From the NCBI GenBank assembly GCA_963680875.1, contig OY804585.1, positions 27,952,186 to 28,016,185 of the forward strand: 64,000 nt of DNA, in the 5' to 3' direction. Positions 23,311 to 34,512 of this stretch are shown here, one piece after another. This stretch comes from Bathymodiolus brooksi. Its lineage: Eukaryota; Mollusca; Bivalvia; Mytilida; Modiolidae. The position numbers were made by a program, and so were the translations under genes. Below the pieces are notes generated by a model, which saw nothing but the letters and a program-made list of their open reading frames with translations, had not been told where the DNA came from and did no database searches. Numbering within the stretch: the first letter of the stretch is position 1; every line of letters starts with the position of its first letter.

Positions 23311-23759
23311 TTCTCCACGACCAAGCTGTCATTAATGAGTATGAGTGTCATACTGGTACTGCAAAATTATCGAGCTACGACAATGTATTTTTTAGCTGTT
23401 TTAGCTCGGGATGCTCAAAGGTTTTGAAACTAAAGATTTTAATGGACACTTTAGGTCAAAAATATACGACACGTGCGCAGGATAAAACATTTTGATTGGC
23501 AAGTATTCCAGTACAAAAACCATTCTCAAAATTCTTATGCTTCAAAATCCTTGCAGGTGTATGTTAAATGGATAAACATGAACTGGAAACTAATTCATAT
23601 GACTTCAACAAATACAATGCAATGAGTAGAAGGAGTAGTTCATGTTTTCATAGTTTGCTTAGTTGTCCCATCATGACTGTATAAACTGGTAATCAGTCAT
23701 AATTTTCTCTTAACAAAACAGTACTAATTCTAATCAAACTTATTATATTATAATATGTC

Positions 23760-24110
23760 AGATATTTGTTGTTGTAAATATTTTTTTTTTCGTTCAGTAT
23801 ATGTTTATTTTTATGTATTTGTTAAGCTTAATTTGTATTAAATTGTATAAACTCAAACTTGTCGTCATTTGATCAACATTCTGCATCATGAATATCGTCA
23901 TAGGACTTTATGCTTTGTTTTTGTTTGTTTGTTTTGTTTGGGTTTTTTATGCTTATATGTTTGATTTATTTGTTTTTGTTTGTTTGTTTGCTTGGTTTTT
24001 TTTTGTTTTTTTTTTGTTTTTTGTTTTTTTTTTTGTTTTGTTTTATAGTTTGTTTGTTTGGTTTTTTTTTTTCATTTTTTTCTTCTTTTTATTCATTTTA
24101 GTAGTTTATG
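23760..24110. repeat. T-rich (TTTG)n low-complexity tract
   Basis: Long runs of tttg and t. A phenylalanine-rich ORF here is an effect of the T-runs. No gene. Confidence 0.85.
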
Positions 24111-24329
24111 TGCTTCCAACCAAAATTAGTAAGAAACATTAAACTGTTATGTTCAACAAAACCTTTTCACGACATCATTTTGTTTTAAGAATATGTTTTT
24201 TAATTGGGCTATGCACATCACAACAACCCAAACAGTTTTACCTTTTTTAGCCTTTACAACCACAGACACTGAGTAAAAGTTCATGACGTCACAATGTAAG
24301 TTGTTGAAAATATTCTCACATGTGGAAGA

Positions 24330-24545
24330 AGAGATTGGCGATACCAAAGGGGTAATCAGAATCCGTTAATCGAACAAGGACAGACAATACAATGGCAAAT
24401 AGAAAAAGGACAAAAACAATCTACAAAACACTACACAGAAAACAAAAGATCGAGTAACACGAACCCCACTATAAACCGGGAGTGAACTCATGTGTTCTGG
24501 AAGTTTACAAATATCGTGCTCCACTAGTGGCACCCGTCGTGTTAC
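24330..24545 (+). repeat. Family D copy between the duplication and the satellite
   Basis: 'gcgataccaaaggggtaatc', 'caaaacactacacagaaaac', 'cacgaaccccactataaacc', ending near 'ggcacccgtcgtgttac'. Standard family D order. Confidence 0.8.
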
Positions 24546-24694
24546 CACATCTTTTTACTGACTGGAGGTTTGGGCCAATAATAAGACGCCTCGGTGAGAG
24601 GGAATGCTTCATTTTGTTGCAAAATGTACCTTTAAAGATTTCCAGTGACCAATGATACATGTATTACTGTAATTGGACATTCAGATTTGATTTG

Positions 24695-26595
24695 ATTTAA
24701 ACCCCAAGTGGGAAAGAACTTTGCCGTCCTTTGGCAATTTTTCATGTGGTATGCATAGGGTCCCCCGCCCCAAAAGTGTTACCCGAGTTTTTAACTGACT
24801 TAAGCGCCTGAGTGTCAAATATCAACTTTGTTATTTGGATTTTGGGGGATCCTATGAATATCCCATGACAAATTGCCAAAGGACGGCAAAGTTTTTTTCC
24901 ACTTGGGATTTGAATCAAAGGTATTACCCGGACCTTTAACTGACTTAAGTGTCATTGGTGGGATTCTGCACCTCAAGCAGTGTGTCAAATATCAACTTTG
25001 ATATTTGGATTTTTAGGGGGGACCCTATAAATATCCCATGCAAAATTGCCACAGAACGGTAAAGTTCTTTCCCATTTGGGGTTTGAATGTAAGGTATTTC
25101 CAGGGCCTTCAACTGACTTAAGTGCCTGGGTGGGACTCTGCACCTCAAGCCCACAGCAGTGTGTCAAATATCAACTTTGATATTTGGATTTTTAGGGGGG
25201 ACCCTATAAATATCCCATGCAAAATTGCCACAGAACGGTAAAGTTCTTTCCCATTTGGGGTTTGAATGTAAGGTATTTCCGGGGCCTTCAACTGACTTAA
25301 GTGCCTGGGTGGGATTCTGCACCTCAAGCCCACAGCAGTGTGTCAAATATCAACTTTGATATTTGGATTTTTAGGGGGAACCCTATAAATATCCCATGCA
25401 AAATTGCCACAGAACGGTAAAGTTCTTTCCCATTTGGGGTTTGAATGTAAGGTATTTCCGGGGCCTTCAACTGACTTAAGTGCCTGGGTGGGATTCTGCA
25501 CCTCAAGCCCACAGCAGGGTGTCAAATATCAACTTTGTTATTTGGATTTGTTTTGGGGATCCTATGCATATCCCATGAAAAAATGACAAAGAACAGCAAA
25601 GTTCTTTCCCACTTGAGATTTAATTCAAGGGTATTGCCTGAGCCTTTGACTGACATAGGTGCCTGGGTGGAATTCTGCACTTTTCAAGCCCACAGCAGAT
25701 TGTCAAATATCTACTTTGATATTTGTATTTTCTTTTTGGGAGAGACCCTATATATATCCCATGAAAATTTCCAACAGACGACAAAGTTCTGTCCCAGTTG
25801 GGGCTTAGATCAAAGGTATTGCCCGGGCCTTTAACTGACTTAAGTGCCTGGGGGATTCTGCACCTCAAGCCCACAACAGGTTGTCAAATATGAACTTTCA
25901 TATTTGGACTTTGGAGGGTGGCCCTATATATATCACATGAAAAAATGCCAAAAGACGGAAACGTTCTTTCCAACATGAGCTTTAGATTAAAGGTATTACA
26001 CGGACCTTCCACTGACATAGGTGTCTGGGTTGCATTCTGCACCTCAAGCCCACAGCAGAGTGTCAAATATCGACTTTGTTATTTGGATTTGAGGGGGGAA
26101 CCTATGAATATCCCATGAACAATTGCCAAATGACGGCAAAGTTCTTTCCCACTTTGGGTTTAAGTCAAAGGTATTGCGCGAGCCTTTGACTGACTTAAGT
26201 GCCTTAGTAGGATTCTGCACCTCAAGCCCACAGCAGGGTGTCAAATATCAACCTTGATATTTGGATTTTTGGGGGGAAACCCTATATATGTCCCATGAAA
26301 AATTGCCAACGGACAGAAAGGTTCTTCCCCACTCGGGATTTAGGTCAAATGTATAGCACGGACCTTCAACTGACTTAAGTGCCTGGGTGGGATTATGCAC
26401 CTCAAGCACACAGCAGGGTGTCAAATATCAACTTTCATATTTGGATTTTCTTTGGGGGGTATCCTATAAATATCCCATGAAAAACTGTCAAAGGACGGCA
26501 AAGTTCTTTCCCACTTAGGGCTTAGATCAAGGTATTACCCGGGCCTTCAACTGAATTATGTGCCTTGGTGGGATTGTGCACAGCAGGGTGTAAAA
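24695..26595 (+). repeat. 179-bp satellite array, about 10 units
   Basis: The landmark 'gtgtcaaatatcaac' recurs at about 24,985, 25,164, 25,343, 25,522, 25,702, 25,880, 26,059, 26,236 and 26,416, a period of 179 with small variation. Each unit carries 'cctataaatatccca', 'ttctttccca' and 'ttgactta'-like blocks. Units 25,000-25,500 are nearly identical, the outer ones more diverged. The first 80 bases (24,697-24,778) are inverted relative to the rest. ORFs across it are repeat artefacts. Confidence 0.93.
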
Positions 26596-27310
26596 TATTA
26601 AATTAAATTAGTGATTTGGCACCTTTAAATATACAATTTAAAAATAACTAGATAAAAAAAATACTTTTGGCTAAATAAATGTGACACGCACATGCAGGGT
26701 TTATAATTTTTATATTCTTATAAAACGTATTGCTATATTTTTCTAATGTTATATATTCACTTTTTGTTTTATTTATGAGACGTCTTCGTGTGAACGGGGA
26801 ATCTCAGGACTTTATTTTGTTGAACATATACCGGTCTGAATGAAATTAAATTATTCGTTTACGCTGTGTTTATCTAAAGTTGGCCGACTGTTTTGTAAGC
26901 TCGCCATCCCAAAATATATTTGTGTCTTCGTTATTTAGCCCAGTAAAGAGAAGAAATAATTTATGTTCGGGTGAACATGTGAAATAAAACATAAAATGTA
27001 TTGTCTTTTACTTACATGAGTGTCTGTGTGAGATTCTGCACCTTAGATCCACAGTAGGGTGTCAAATGTCAATTGTGTATTGTGGAGGGGTGGGGGGCCA
27101 GAAATATTTCCTGTATTACCAGATGTCGATTCCATGTGTTGAATGTGCAATCACAGAAATATATTTATTTTTGGTCGCTAGAAAACTTTTAAAGTACATT
27201 TTGCTCCTATTTTGTTTTTTTTTTTTTTTTTGAGACATATCATCTTATTGGTCGCTAGCTTAGTGGTCGCTAGAAATTGGTCGCTAGCTTGAGCCTGGTG
27301 GCTTTCACCG
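26596..27310 (+). repeat. Satellite-associated flank, left arm of a large inverted repeat
   Basis: Nonrepetitive sequence that reappears reverse-complemented at 34,060-34,512 and 35,058-35,330. Shared marks include 'cgcacatgcagggttt', 'aatatatttgtgtcttcgtt' and the terminal 'ggtcgctagcttgagcctgg'. A diverged satellite unit sits near 27,020-27,100. No ORF. Confidence 0.88.
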
Positions 27311-27489
27311 TTCTTGACTATATGAGCAACACGACGAGTGTCTTATAAGAAACGGCATAGCTATAAAACAGATGTATTTTGATGAATCAGTTCTAGATTA
27401 TTAAAAGCTAAAGATGAACAGTTTCAAATTCCAATAGAAAAATCATAGAAAGAGGCAAAATCGATACCTCTAACACACAAATATATGAC

Positions 27490-28995
27490 CTCTAACACAC
27501 AAATATATGACCTCTCATCTTCCTGGCTTGGTACAGGCTTGGTAACGATACCTCTAACACACAAATATATGACCTCTCGTCTTCCAGGCTTGGTACAGGC
27601 TTGGTAACGATACCTCTAACACACATATACATGACCTCTCATCTTCCTGGCTTGGTACACGCTTGGTAACGATACCTCTAACACACAAATATATGACCTC
27701 TCGTCTTCCTGGCTTGGTACAGGCTTGGTAGCGATACCTCTAACACAAATATATGACCTCTCGTCTTCCTGGCTTGGTACAGGCTTGGTAGCGATACCTC
27801 TAATACAAATATATGACCTCTCGTCTTCCTGGCTTGGTACAGGCTTGGTAGCGATACCTCTAATACAAATATATGACCTCTCGTCTTCCTGGCTTGGTAC
27901 AGACTTGGTAGCGATACCTCTAACACAAATATATGACCTCTCGTCTTCCTGGCATGGTACAGGCTTGGTAGCGATACCTCTAACACAAATATATGACCTC
28001 TCGTCTTCCTGGCTTGGTACAGGCTTGGTAGCGATACCTCTAATACAAATATATGACCTCTCGTCTTCCTGGCTTGGTACAGGCTTGGTAGCGATACCTC
28101 TAATACAAATATATGACCTCTCGTCTTCCTGGCTTGGTACAGACTTGGTAGCGATACCTCTAACACAAATATATGACCTCTCGTCTTCCTGGCATGGTAC
28201 AGGCTTGGTAGCGATACCTCTAACACAAATATATGACCTCTCGTCTTCCTGGCTTGGTACAGGCTTGGTAGCGATACCTCTAACACAAATATATGACCTC
28301 TCGTCTTCCTGGCTTGGTACAGGCTTGGTAGCGATACCTCTAACACAAATATATGACCTCTCGTCTTCCTGGCTTGGTACAGACTTGGTAGCGATACCTC
28401 TAACACAAATATATGACCTCTCGTCTTCCTGGCATGGTACAGGCTTGGTAGCGATACCTCTAACACAAATATATGACCTCTCGTCTTCCTGGCTTGGTAC
28501 AGGCTTGGTAGCGATACCTCTAACACAAATATATGACCTCTCGTCTTCCTGGCTTGGTACAGACTTGGTAGCGATACCTCTAACACACAAATACATGACC
28601 TCTCATCTTCCTGGCATGGTACAGGCTTGGTAGCGATACCTCTAACACACATATACATGACCTCTCGTCTTCCTGGCTTGGTAGAGACTTGGTAGCGATA
28701 CCTCTAACACACAAATACATGACCTCTCATCTTCCTGGCATGGTACAGGCTTGGTAGCGATACCTCTAACACACATATACATGACCTCTCGTCTTCCTGG
28801 CTTGGTACAGACTTGGTAACAATACCTCTAACACACATATACATGACCTCTCATCTTCCTGGCTTGGTACACGCTTGGTAACGATACCTCTAACATACAA
28901 ATACATGACCGCTCACCTTCCTGGCTTGGTACAGGCATGGTAACGATACCTCTAACACACAAATACATGACCTTTCACTTTTCTGGCTTGATACA
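27490..28995. repeat. 60-bp minisatellite, about 25 units, with a 240-bp higher-order repeat
   Basis: The unit contains 'gcgatacctctaacacaaat', 'atgacctctcgtcttcctgg' and 'cttggtacaggcttggta'. From 27,721 to 28,560 units are exactly 60 bases. Diagnostic variants 'agacttgg' plus 'ggcatgg' recur at 27,901, 28,141 and 28,381, i.e. every fourth unit. Edge units (before 27,725 and after 28,561) have 'acacacaaata' and are 62-63 bases. The interspersed family F has a single related unit at 21,300, 61,760 and 62,130. Because 60 is a multiple of 3, long ORFs appear on both strands; they are not genes. Confidence 0.95.
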
Positions 28996-29454
28996 CACAC
29001 TTCAATAAAAAATTGTCAGATTAAACTATTTTATGGGCCAACATCTCACCTATTGCTGTAATGCCATGCCAGTGCTCTCTACATATGACTAATGTACGTT
29101 TAAGCGATGGTATACAACAGTGTGAACAACGTTATTACAAAGAACGCTATATTCTTGAACAATATACATAATACATTTGATCTTGGTGACACAGAGATTG
29201 TCATATGTATAATATTAGTTCTAATAAATAGAGTCGATAGCCTCAACCATTATTTGAATAATCAAGGACATTGTAAGATATAATAGTGAAAACAATACTC
29301 AATTTGGATCAAAATGTTATTGCCAATACCATTTTCGTCATCTGTTTACAATTAATTGACAGAATGCATGGAGACAAACATATAGTACCCACGGTAGATG
29401 ACATACATAAACGCCACGTGCGCACTAAATTAGATATCTACTTTTTCATTACTA
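28996..29454. other. Spacer between minisatellites, no gene seen
   Basis: The first 60 bases resemble the downstream part of family F ('attttatgggccaacatctc'). The rest is A+T-rich with no recognisable domain. An ORF starting at 29,286 only becomes long by entering the 78-bp repeats. Confidence 0.6.
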
Positions 29455-31235
29455 TCACAGGGTCGATAACTCTAGCTACTGGTGGACTATTAGTCCCCGA
29501 GGGTATCATCGGTCCAGTAGTCAGTGTTTCTATCACAGGGTCGATAGCTCTAGCTACTGGTGGACTATTAGTCCCCAAGGGTATTATCGGTCCAGTAGTC
29601 AGTGTTTCTATCACAGGGTCGATAACTCAAGCTACTGTTGGACTATTAGTTCCCGAGAGTATCATCGGTCCAGTAGTCAGTGTTTCTATCACAGGGTCGA
29701 TAACTCTAGCTACTGATGGACTAATAGTCCCCGAGGGTATTATCGGTCCAGTAGTCAGTGTTTTTATCACAGGGTCGATAACTCTAGCTACTGGTGGACT
29801 ATTAGTCCCCGAGGGTATTATCGGTCCAGTAGTCAGTGTTTCTATCACAGGGTCGATAACTCTAGCTACTGGTGGACTATTAGTTCCCGAGGATATTATC
29901 GGTCCAGTAGTCAGTGTTTCTATCACAGGGTCGATAACTCTAGCTACTGGTGGACTATTAGACCCCGAGGGTATCATCGGTTCACTAGTTAGTGTTTCTA
30001 TCACAGGGTCAATAACTCTAGCTACTGGTTGACTATTAGTCTCCGAGGGTATCATCGGTCCAGTAGTCAGTGTTTCTATCACACGGTCGGTAACTCTAGC
30101 TACTGGTGGACTATTAGTCCTCGAGAGTATCATCGGTCCAGTAGTCAGTGTTTCTATCACAGGGTCGATAACTCAAGCTACTGGTGGACTATTAGTTCCC
30201 GAGGGTATCATCGGTCCAGTAGTCAGTGTTTCTATCACAGGGTCGATAACTCTAGCTACTGATGGACTATTAGTCCCCGAGGGTATTATCGGTCCAGTAG
30301 TCAGTGTTTTTATCACAGGGTCGATAACTCTAGCTACTGGTGGACTATTAGTCGCCGAGGGTATTATCGGTCCAGTAGTCAGTGTTTCTATCACAGGGTC
30401 GATAACTCTAGCTACTGGTGGACTATTAGTTCCCGAGGATATTATCGGTCCAGTAGTCAGTGTTTCTATCACAGGGTCGATAACTCTAGCTACTGGTGGA
30501 CTATTAGACCCCGAGGGTATCATCGGTTCACTAGTTAGTGTTTCTATCACAGGGTCAATAACTCTAGCTACTGGTTGACTATTAGTCTCCGAGGGTATCA
30601 TCGGTCCAGTAGTCAGTGTTTCTATCACACGGTCGATAACTCTAGCTATTGGTGGACTATTAGTCCTCGAGAGTATCATCGGTACAGTAGTCAGTGTTTC
30701 TATCACAGGGTCGATAACTCTAGCTACTGGTGGACTATTAGTCCCCAAGTGTATCATCGGTCCAGTAGTCAGAGTTTCTATCACAGGGTCGATAACTCTA
30801 GTCACTGGTGGACTATTAGTCCCCGAGGGTATCATCGGTCCAGTAGTCAGTGTTTCTATCACAGGGTCGATAACTCTAGCTACTGATGGACTATTAGTCC
30901 CCGAGGGTATCATCGGTCCAGTAGTCAGTGTTTCTATCACAGGGTCGATAACTCTAGCTACTGGTGGACTATTAGTCCCCGAGGGTATTATCGGTCCAGT
31001 AGTCAGTGTTTCTATCACAGGGTCGATAACTCTAGCTACTGGTGGACTATTAGTTCCCGAGGATATTATCGGTCCAGTAGTCAGTGTTTCTATCACAGGG
31101 TCGATAACTCTAGCTACTGGTGGCCTATTAGTCCCCGAGTGTATCATCGGTCCAGTAGTCAGAGTTTCTATCACAGGGTCGATAACTCTAGTCACTGGTG
31201 GACTATTAGTCCCCGAGGATATCCTCTCCAGTAGT
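29455..31235. repeat. 78-bp minisatellite, about 23 units, with a 546-bp higher-order block
   Basis: The unit carries 'gggtcgataactctagctac', 'tggtggactattagtccccg' and 'ccagtagtcagtgtttctat'. Rare variants repeat 546 bases (7 units) apart: 'ggttgactattagtctccg' at about 30,029 and 30,575, 'gtgtttttatcac' at about 29,758 and 30,304, 'gaggatattatcgg' at about 29,889 and 30,435. A second block of variants recurs 390 bases (5 units) apart (30,745 against 31,135). Frames stay open on both strands because 78 is a multiple of 3; not coding. Confidence 0.94.
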
Positions 31236-31860
31236 CAGTGTTTCGGTATTGATGTGGTTTATTAAATAAACATCTATTATTGAAATTTACAGTTCCTAAA
31301 TGATGGAATTGTTATTAAATCTAAGGGTTCTCCTACCACAGACATAGGTGATGCTGATTTTAGATATTAAAACTAAGGGTTTTCCTACCACAGACATAGG
31401 TGACGCTGATTTTAGATATTAAAACTAACGGTTCTCTTACCACAGACATAGGTGATGCTGATATTAGATATTAAAACTAAGGGTTCTCCTACCACAGACA
31501 TAGGTGACGCTGATTTTAGATATTAAAACTAAGGGTTCTCCTACCACAGATATAGGTGACGCTGATATTAGATATTAAAACTAAGGGTTCTCCTACCACA
31601 GATATAGGTGACGCTGATTTTAGATATTAAAACTAAGGGTTCTCCTACCACAGACATAGGTGATGCTGATTTTAGATATTAAAAGTAAGGGTTCTCCTAC
31701 CACAGACATAGGTGACGCTGATTTTAGATATCCTATTTGATTTACTTGCTCCCAAAGACTTTTAATTTATTTAGCTTTCCAAGCAATTGACTTAAAGCGT
31801 ATCTGATGAGGATTGTTCCAGAAATGGGTCGTGTGCACTAAATTATAAATCTACGGGTGT
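31236..31860 (+). repeat. Body of a dispersed element with an internal 52-bp array
   Basis: Directly follows the 78-bp array: 'gtagtcagtgtttcggtatt', then eight units of about 52 bases (31,316-31,731) with 'aagggttctcctaccacaga' and 'gacgctgattttagatatt'. A family E end follows ('ctgatgaggattgttccaga', 'gtgtgcactaaatt'). This order matches, as I remember it, a long dispersed repeat of mussel genomes, in which each of the two array segments is single. Both arrays would then be local amplifications within one element. Confidence 0.7.
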
Positions 31861-32164
31861 TTTGTATTTTAAACACTAGGAAAGAACAGTACAAAACACA
31901 AAGTAAACACTGTTTAAAAAATGTACTCGTACAACACGCGCCAACACCAGAGTGACACTTGGTGGTCCGGAAGGGTCGTATCTTTATGTTATGCTATTCA
32001 CATCATGTATAAAAATATAAGTATGTATTTAAATATAGTAGCAAATCACATATCAGAGTAACGAAACGAACCTCGTTTTCACTAAATGTTAATAGAAGAT
32101 CAGCTGTTCAGAATATCTATCTTTAACTAGTTATTTTACACCATTCCGTCTTAAATTCCATCAT

Positions 32165-32551
32165 CTAGTCACCGTGTACCTCTCCGCCAGTATCTGTCCA
32201 TATTGTCCCCATTTTTGTAGCTTTCACATAGCCACCTGCTTCTACTATAACACTCTCGTTCATCTCCCTATGATAATTTTCACAGATAATTCCATCTTCG
32301 GAAATAATTGAGATGTAGACAGTGTCAGAGTCCTGTTGAAACAGAAGAAACGATTTAGGAGCTATTTTTGTATATCCACTCGTGTCAACTTTATCCCATT
32401 CAAACTTAAAATCCACGCCTGGGGTAATATTTCCAACTGTGCCTTGATCGGATGCGCTTTTCATATACCACTGATCATCACCAACGTGGGCCCATATATC
32501 TTTGTCATACGCATTAGCAACGTGTGTGACTTTTGAATAAAGTGATCCCAT
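32165..32551 (-). CDS. Small acidic protein with an N-myristoylation signal, function unknown
   Basis: 128 codons, open, on the minus strand, and the only nonrepetitive ORF of size in the central region. The N-terminus 'MGSLYSK' fits the myristoylation pattern (Gly2, Ser6, Lys7), so membrane anchoring is likely. The rest alternates beta-like hydrophobic and polar segments, e.g. 'DIWAHVGDDQWYMKSA', 'YTKIAPKSFLLFQQ' and 'DTVYISIISEDGIIC', suggesting a single compact beta-rich domain, then a polar end 'TGGEVHGD'. There is no signal peptide or membrane helix. Directly before the ATG is a pyrimidine-rich run ending 'atttcaag', a likely splice acceptor, so a 5' UTR exon probably lies at higher coordinates. 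I recognise no named family; small MGS-starting proteins of this shape occur in molluscs to my memory. Composition differs from the flanking repeats. No clear polyadenylation signal was seen in the first 120 bases downstream. Confidence 0.62.
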   Translation of the reverse strand: MGSLYSKVTHVANAYDKDIWAHVGDDQWYMKSASDQGTVGNITPGVDFKFEWDKVDTSGYTKIAPKSFLLFQQDSDTVYISIISEDGIICENYHREMNESVIVEAGGYVKATKMGTIWTDTGGEVHGD

Positions 32552-32604
32552 TTGTACCTTGAAATAGAGATAGAAAACAAACCATCATGGAATCAAATAT
32601 AGTA

Positions 32605-33090
32605 AAAACACAGATATCAAATTTAGTGTGCACGTCTCGTTTCTGGAATAACATTCATCAGGTGACGCTCCGTTTCAAAAGATTAGAAGGCCAAATGTGC
32701 TTGGGAGCATGAAAACCAAAGGTTAGACAAAATCTGCTAAAGTCTATAAGATATAGCTATTTAATACGACCGCGGATATTGATAATACATGTACCATAGC
32801 AAATGAAGATAGCAATATTCATATTTACATTCCCTCCGAAAGGAGTGTCCGCTAGTTCTACAGAGCAAATCAGACATACAATTCGTCCTTATGACGTGTT
32901 AGAGTTATGGTTATGATATTTAAAGCCACTTTCAACAATAGTTCAGGCATATCGTGACGGTCAGTTTTATTTGTGGAGGAAACCGGAGTACCCGGAGAAA
33001 ACAAACGACCTGTCACAAGTCACTGACAAACTTTATTGCATAATGTTGTATCGAGTACACCTCGTCTGATCGGGGTTCGAACTCAACTGC
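32605..33090 (-). repeat. Family E fragment (32,605-32,720) and SINE-A (32,900-33,090)
   Basis: 'gatatcaaatttagtgtgca' and 'tttctggaataacattcatc' mark the E fragment. 'aaagccactttcaacaatag', 'ggagtacccggagaaaac' and 'ggggttcgaactcaa' mark a reverse SINE-A. The likely 5' UTR intron of the gene at 32,165-32,551 would run through here. Confidence 0.7.
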
Positions 33091-33329
33091 ATGCTATGAA
33101 AAAACATTTCCTTGCAATGGAAAATTTCAATATGCTGAGTAAGATGGCTGCCAAATTAAGAGAGCAAAGTCGTGAAAATTGTGTGCAACTCATTACCCTG
33201 TAATGGCAAACAAAAAGATATATATATTTAATATTCTTACAAGTCAGATACGGTCAACGAAATAGCGAACCATGTAGCGTTCTCAGTTATATTCTCTGGG
33301 TTGTCACATAAGATGAAAGTCTAGTCCCA

Positions 33330-33920
33330 TATCATAAACGTTTAGAAAAAACCGAATGGATATTCAAGAATGAACAACCCGGATACAAAGGCAACATTCG
33401 CCACAAGCCACAGAACAAACACGTAAAAAACACAACACAGAAAACTACAAAAATGTGCAACACTACATCACTCAAGAACCAGAAGTGAACCCAGATGCTT
33501 GCGAAGAATAAGCAGCCTCTGTTTCTCATAAGACATTCTTCGTGTTACCCAGTTATATAGTCCAGTCCCGGATAAAACTCCTATGTTTTTGACAATGATA
33601 TACACACATATATTGTTATTAATTTGTCAGCCATCTTTCAATGTTTTGTGTTGTCTTATTATGTGTCTTTACGTTCTGAGTAACGTGTTGTGATGTCCGT
33701 TACGATTTCCTCATAAAAACTATCATCGGTTCGTCTTTACCTCCAGTTGTTTGTAGGAGAGCTCATGTCTTCTTTACGTTATTTGTGTTTGTGGTGTCCA
33801 ACACATACTAGTATTGAGTTGTGTTTTTATTTTGTTTGTCTTCGTCTGGCGTACCATATGTTGCCAGTTTCTCAGGATTTTCCATTTTTGATTGCCCCTT
33901 CGGTATTCTCTAACGTTAAA
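33330..33920. repeat. Two D2 repeats in opposite orientation
   Basis: 33,330-33,550 (plus orientation of the D2 text: 'ttcaagaatgaacaacccgg', 'cacgtaaaaaacacaacaca') and 33,720-33,920 (reverse: 'ttgtgtttttattttgtttg', 'gccccttcggtattctctaa'). The two copies form an imperfect inverted pair separated by about 170 bases. Confidence 0.65.
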
Positions 33921-34059
33921 TACTCAGCATATTGAATTATAACAATGTATAATTCAACATCCTGAGTTAGATGGATGTCAAGGATGTTTTTTCATAGCTT
34001 GCAATCAGAGGAAATAAATATTACAGTCGTTTGAAGAATGCGACAACAATAATATACCA

Positions 34060-34512
34060 GGCTCAATCTAGCGACCACTAAGCAAGCGACCAATAAGGCG
34101 ATATGTCTCAAAACCAAAAAAAAAAAAATAAGACCAAAATGTACAAAAATTTCTACCTATCAATAATAAATATTTTACTCTAATTGCACAATCATCACAT
34201 TGATTCGACATCTGGGCATACAGGAAATATTTCTGCCCTCCCCCCTCTCCACAATGCAAAGTTGACATTTGACACCCTACTGTTGATCTAAGGTGCATAA
34301 TTTCACACAGACGCTCATGTTAGTATAAGACAATACATTGCATATTCTTTTTCCCATGTTCACTTGAACATAACATATTTCTTCTCTTTACTGGGCTAAA
34401 TAACGAAGACACAAATATATTTTCGGATGGCGAGTTTATAAAACAGTCGACGAACTTTAAATAAACACAGCGTAAGCAAATAATTTACTTTCATGTAAAC
34501 CGGTATTTTGGT
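34060..34512 (-). repeat. Right arm of the large inverted repeat, outer part
   Basis: Reverse complement of about 26,850-27,310. Starts with 'ccaggctcaatctagcgacc' and ends at 'taaaccggtattttggtccc', where a CCATGG-type array begins. The remainder of the arm resumes at about 35,058 ('accggtaaataatttgg'). Confidence 0.85.

Larger units (their letters stand above)
1..23420. repeat. Segmental duplication, copy A (left unit)
   Basis: Nearly all of this interval aligns in order and orientation with 46,866-64,000. Anchors include the opening bases (1 against 46,866), 690-870 against 47,540-47,720, 10,320-10,360 against 52,070-52,110, 15,950-16,680 against 57,365-58,100, 18,700-18,850 against 60,190-60,345, and 23,030-23,400 against 63,610-64,000. 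Divergence looks like roughly 5-15% by eye, with many indels. This copy carries a YR retroelement, a Tc1 relic and a SINE cluster that copy B lacks. Each unit contains one CD225/dispanin gene. The true left edge may lie outside the window. Confidence 0.93.

Noticed and set aside
23888..24142. Membrane-like Phe-rich protein
   Set aside because: Result of T and TTTG runs; no conserved pattern.
27616..28658. Long ORFs of about 300-326 codons on both strands
   Set aside because: They lie in the 60-bp array. A unit length divisible by 3 keeps frames open on both strands; the translated repeat has no known fold.
29286..31195. Long repetitive ORFs on both strands ('GSITLATGG' type)
   Set aside because: Produced by the 78-bp array (26 codons per unit), open on both strands at once; no gene signals.
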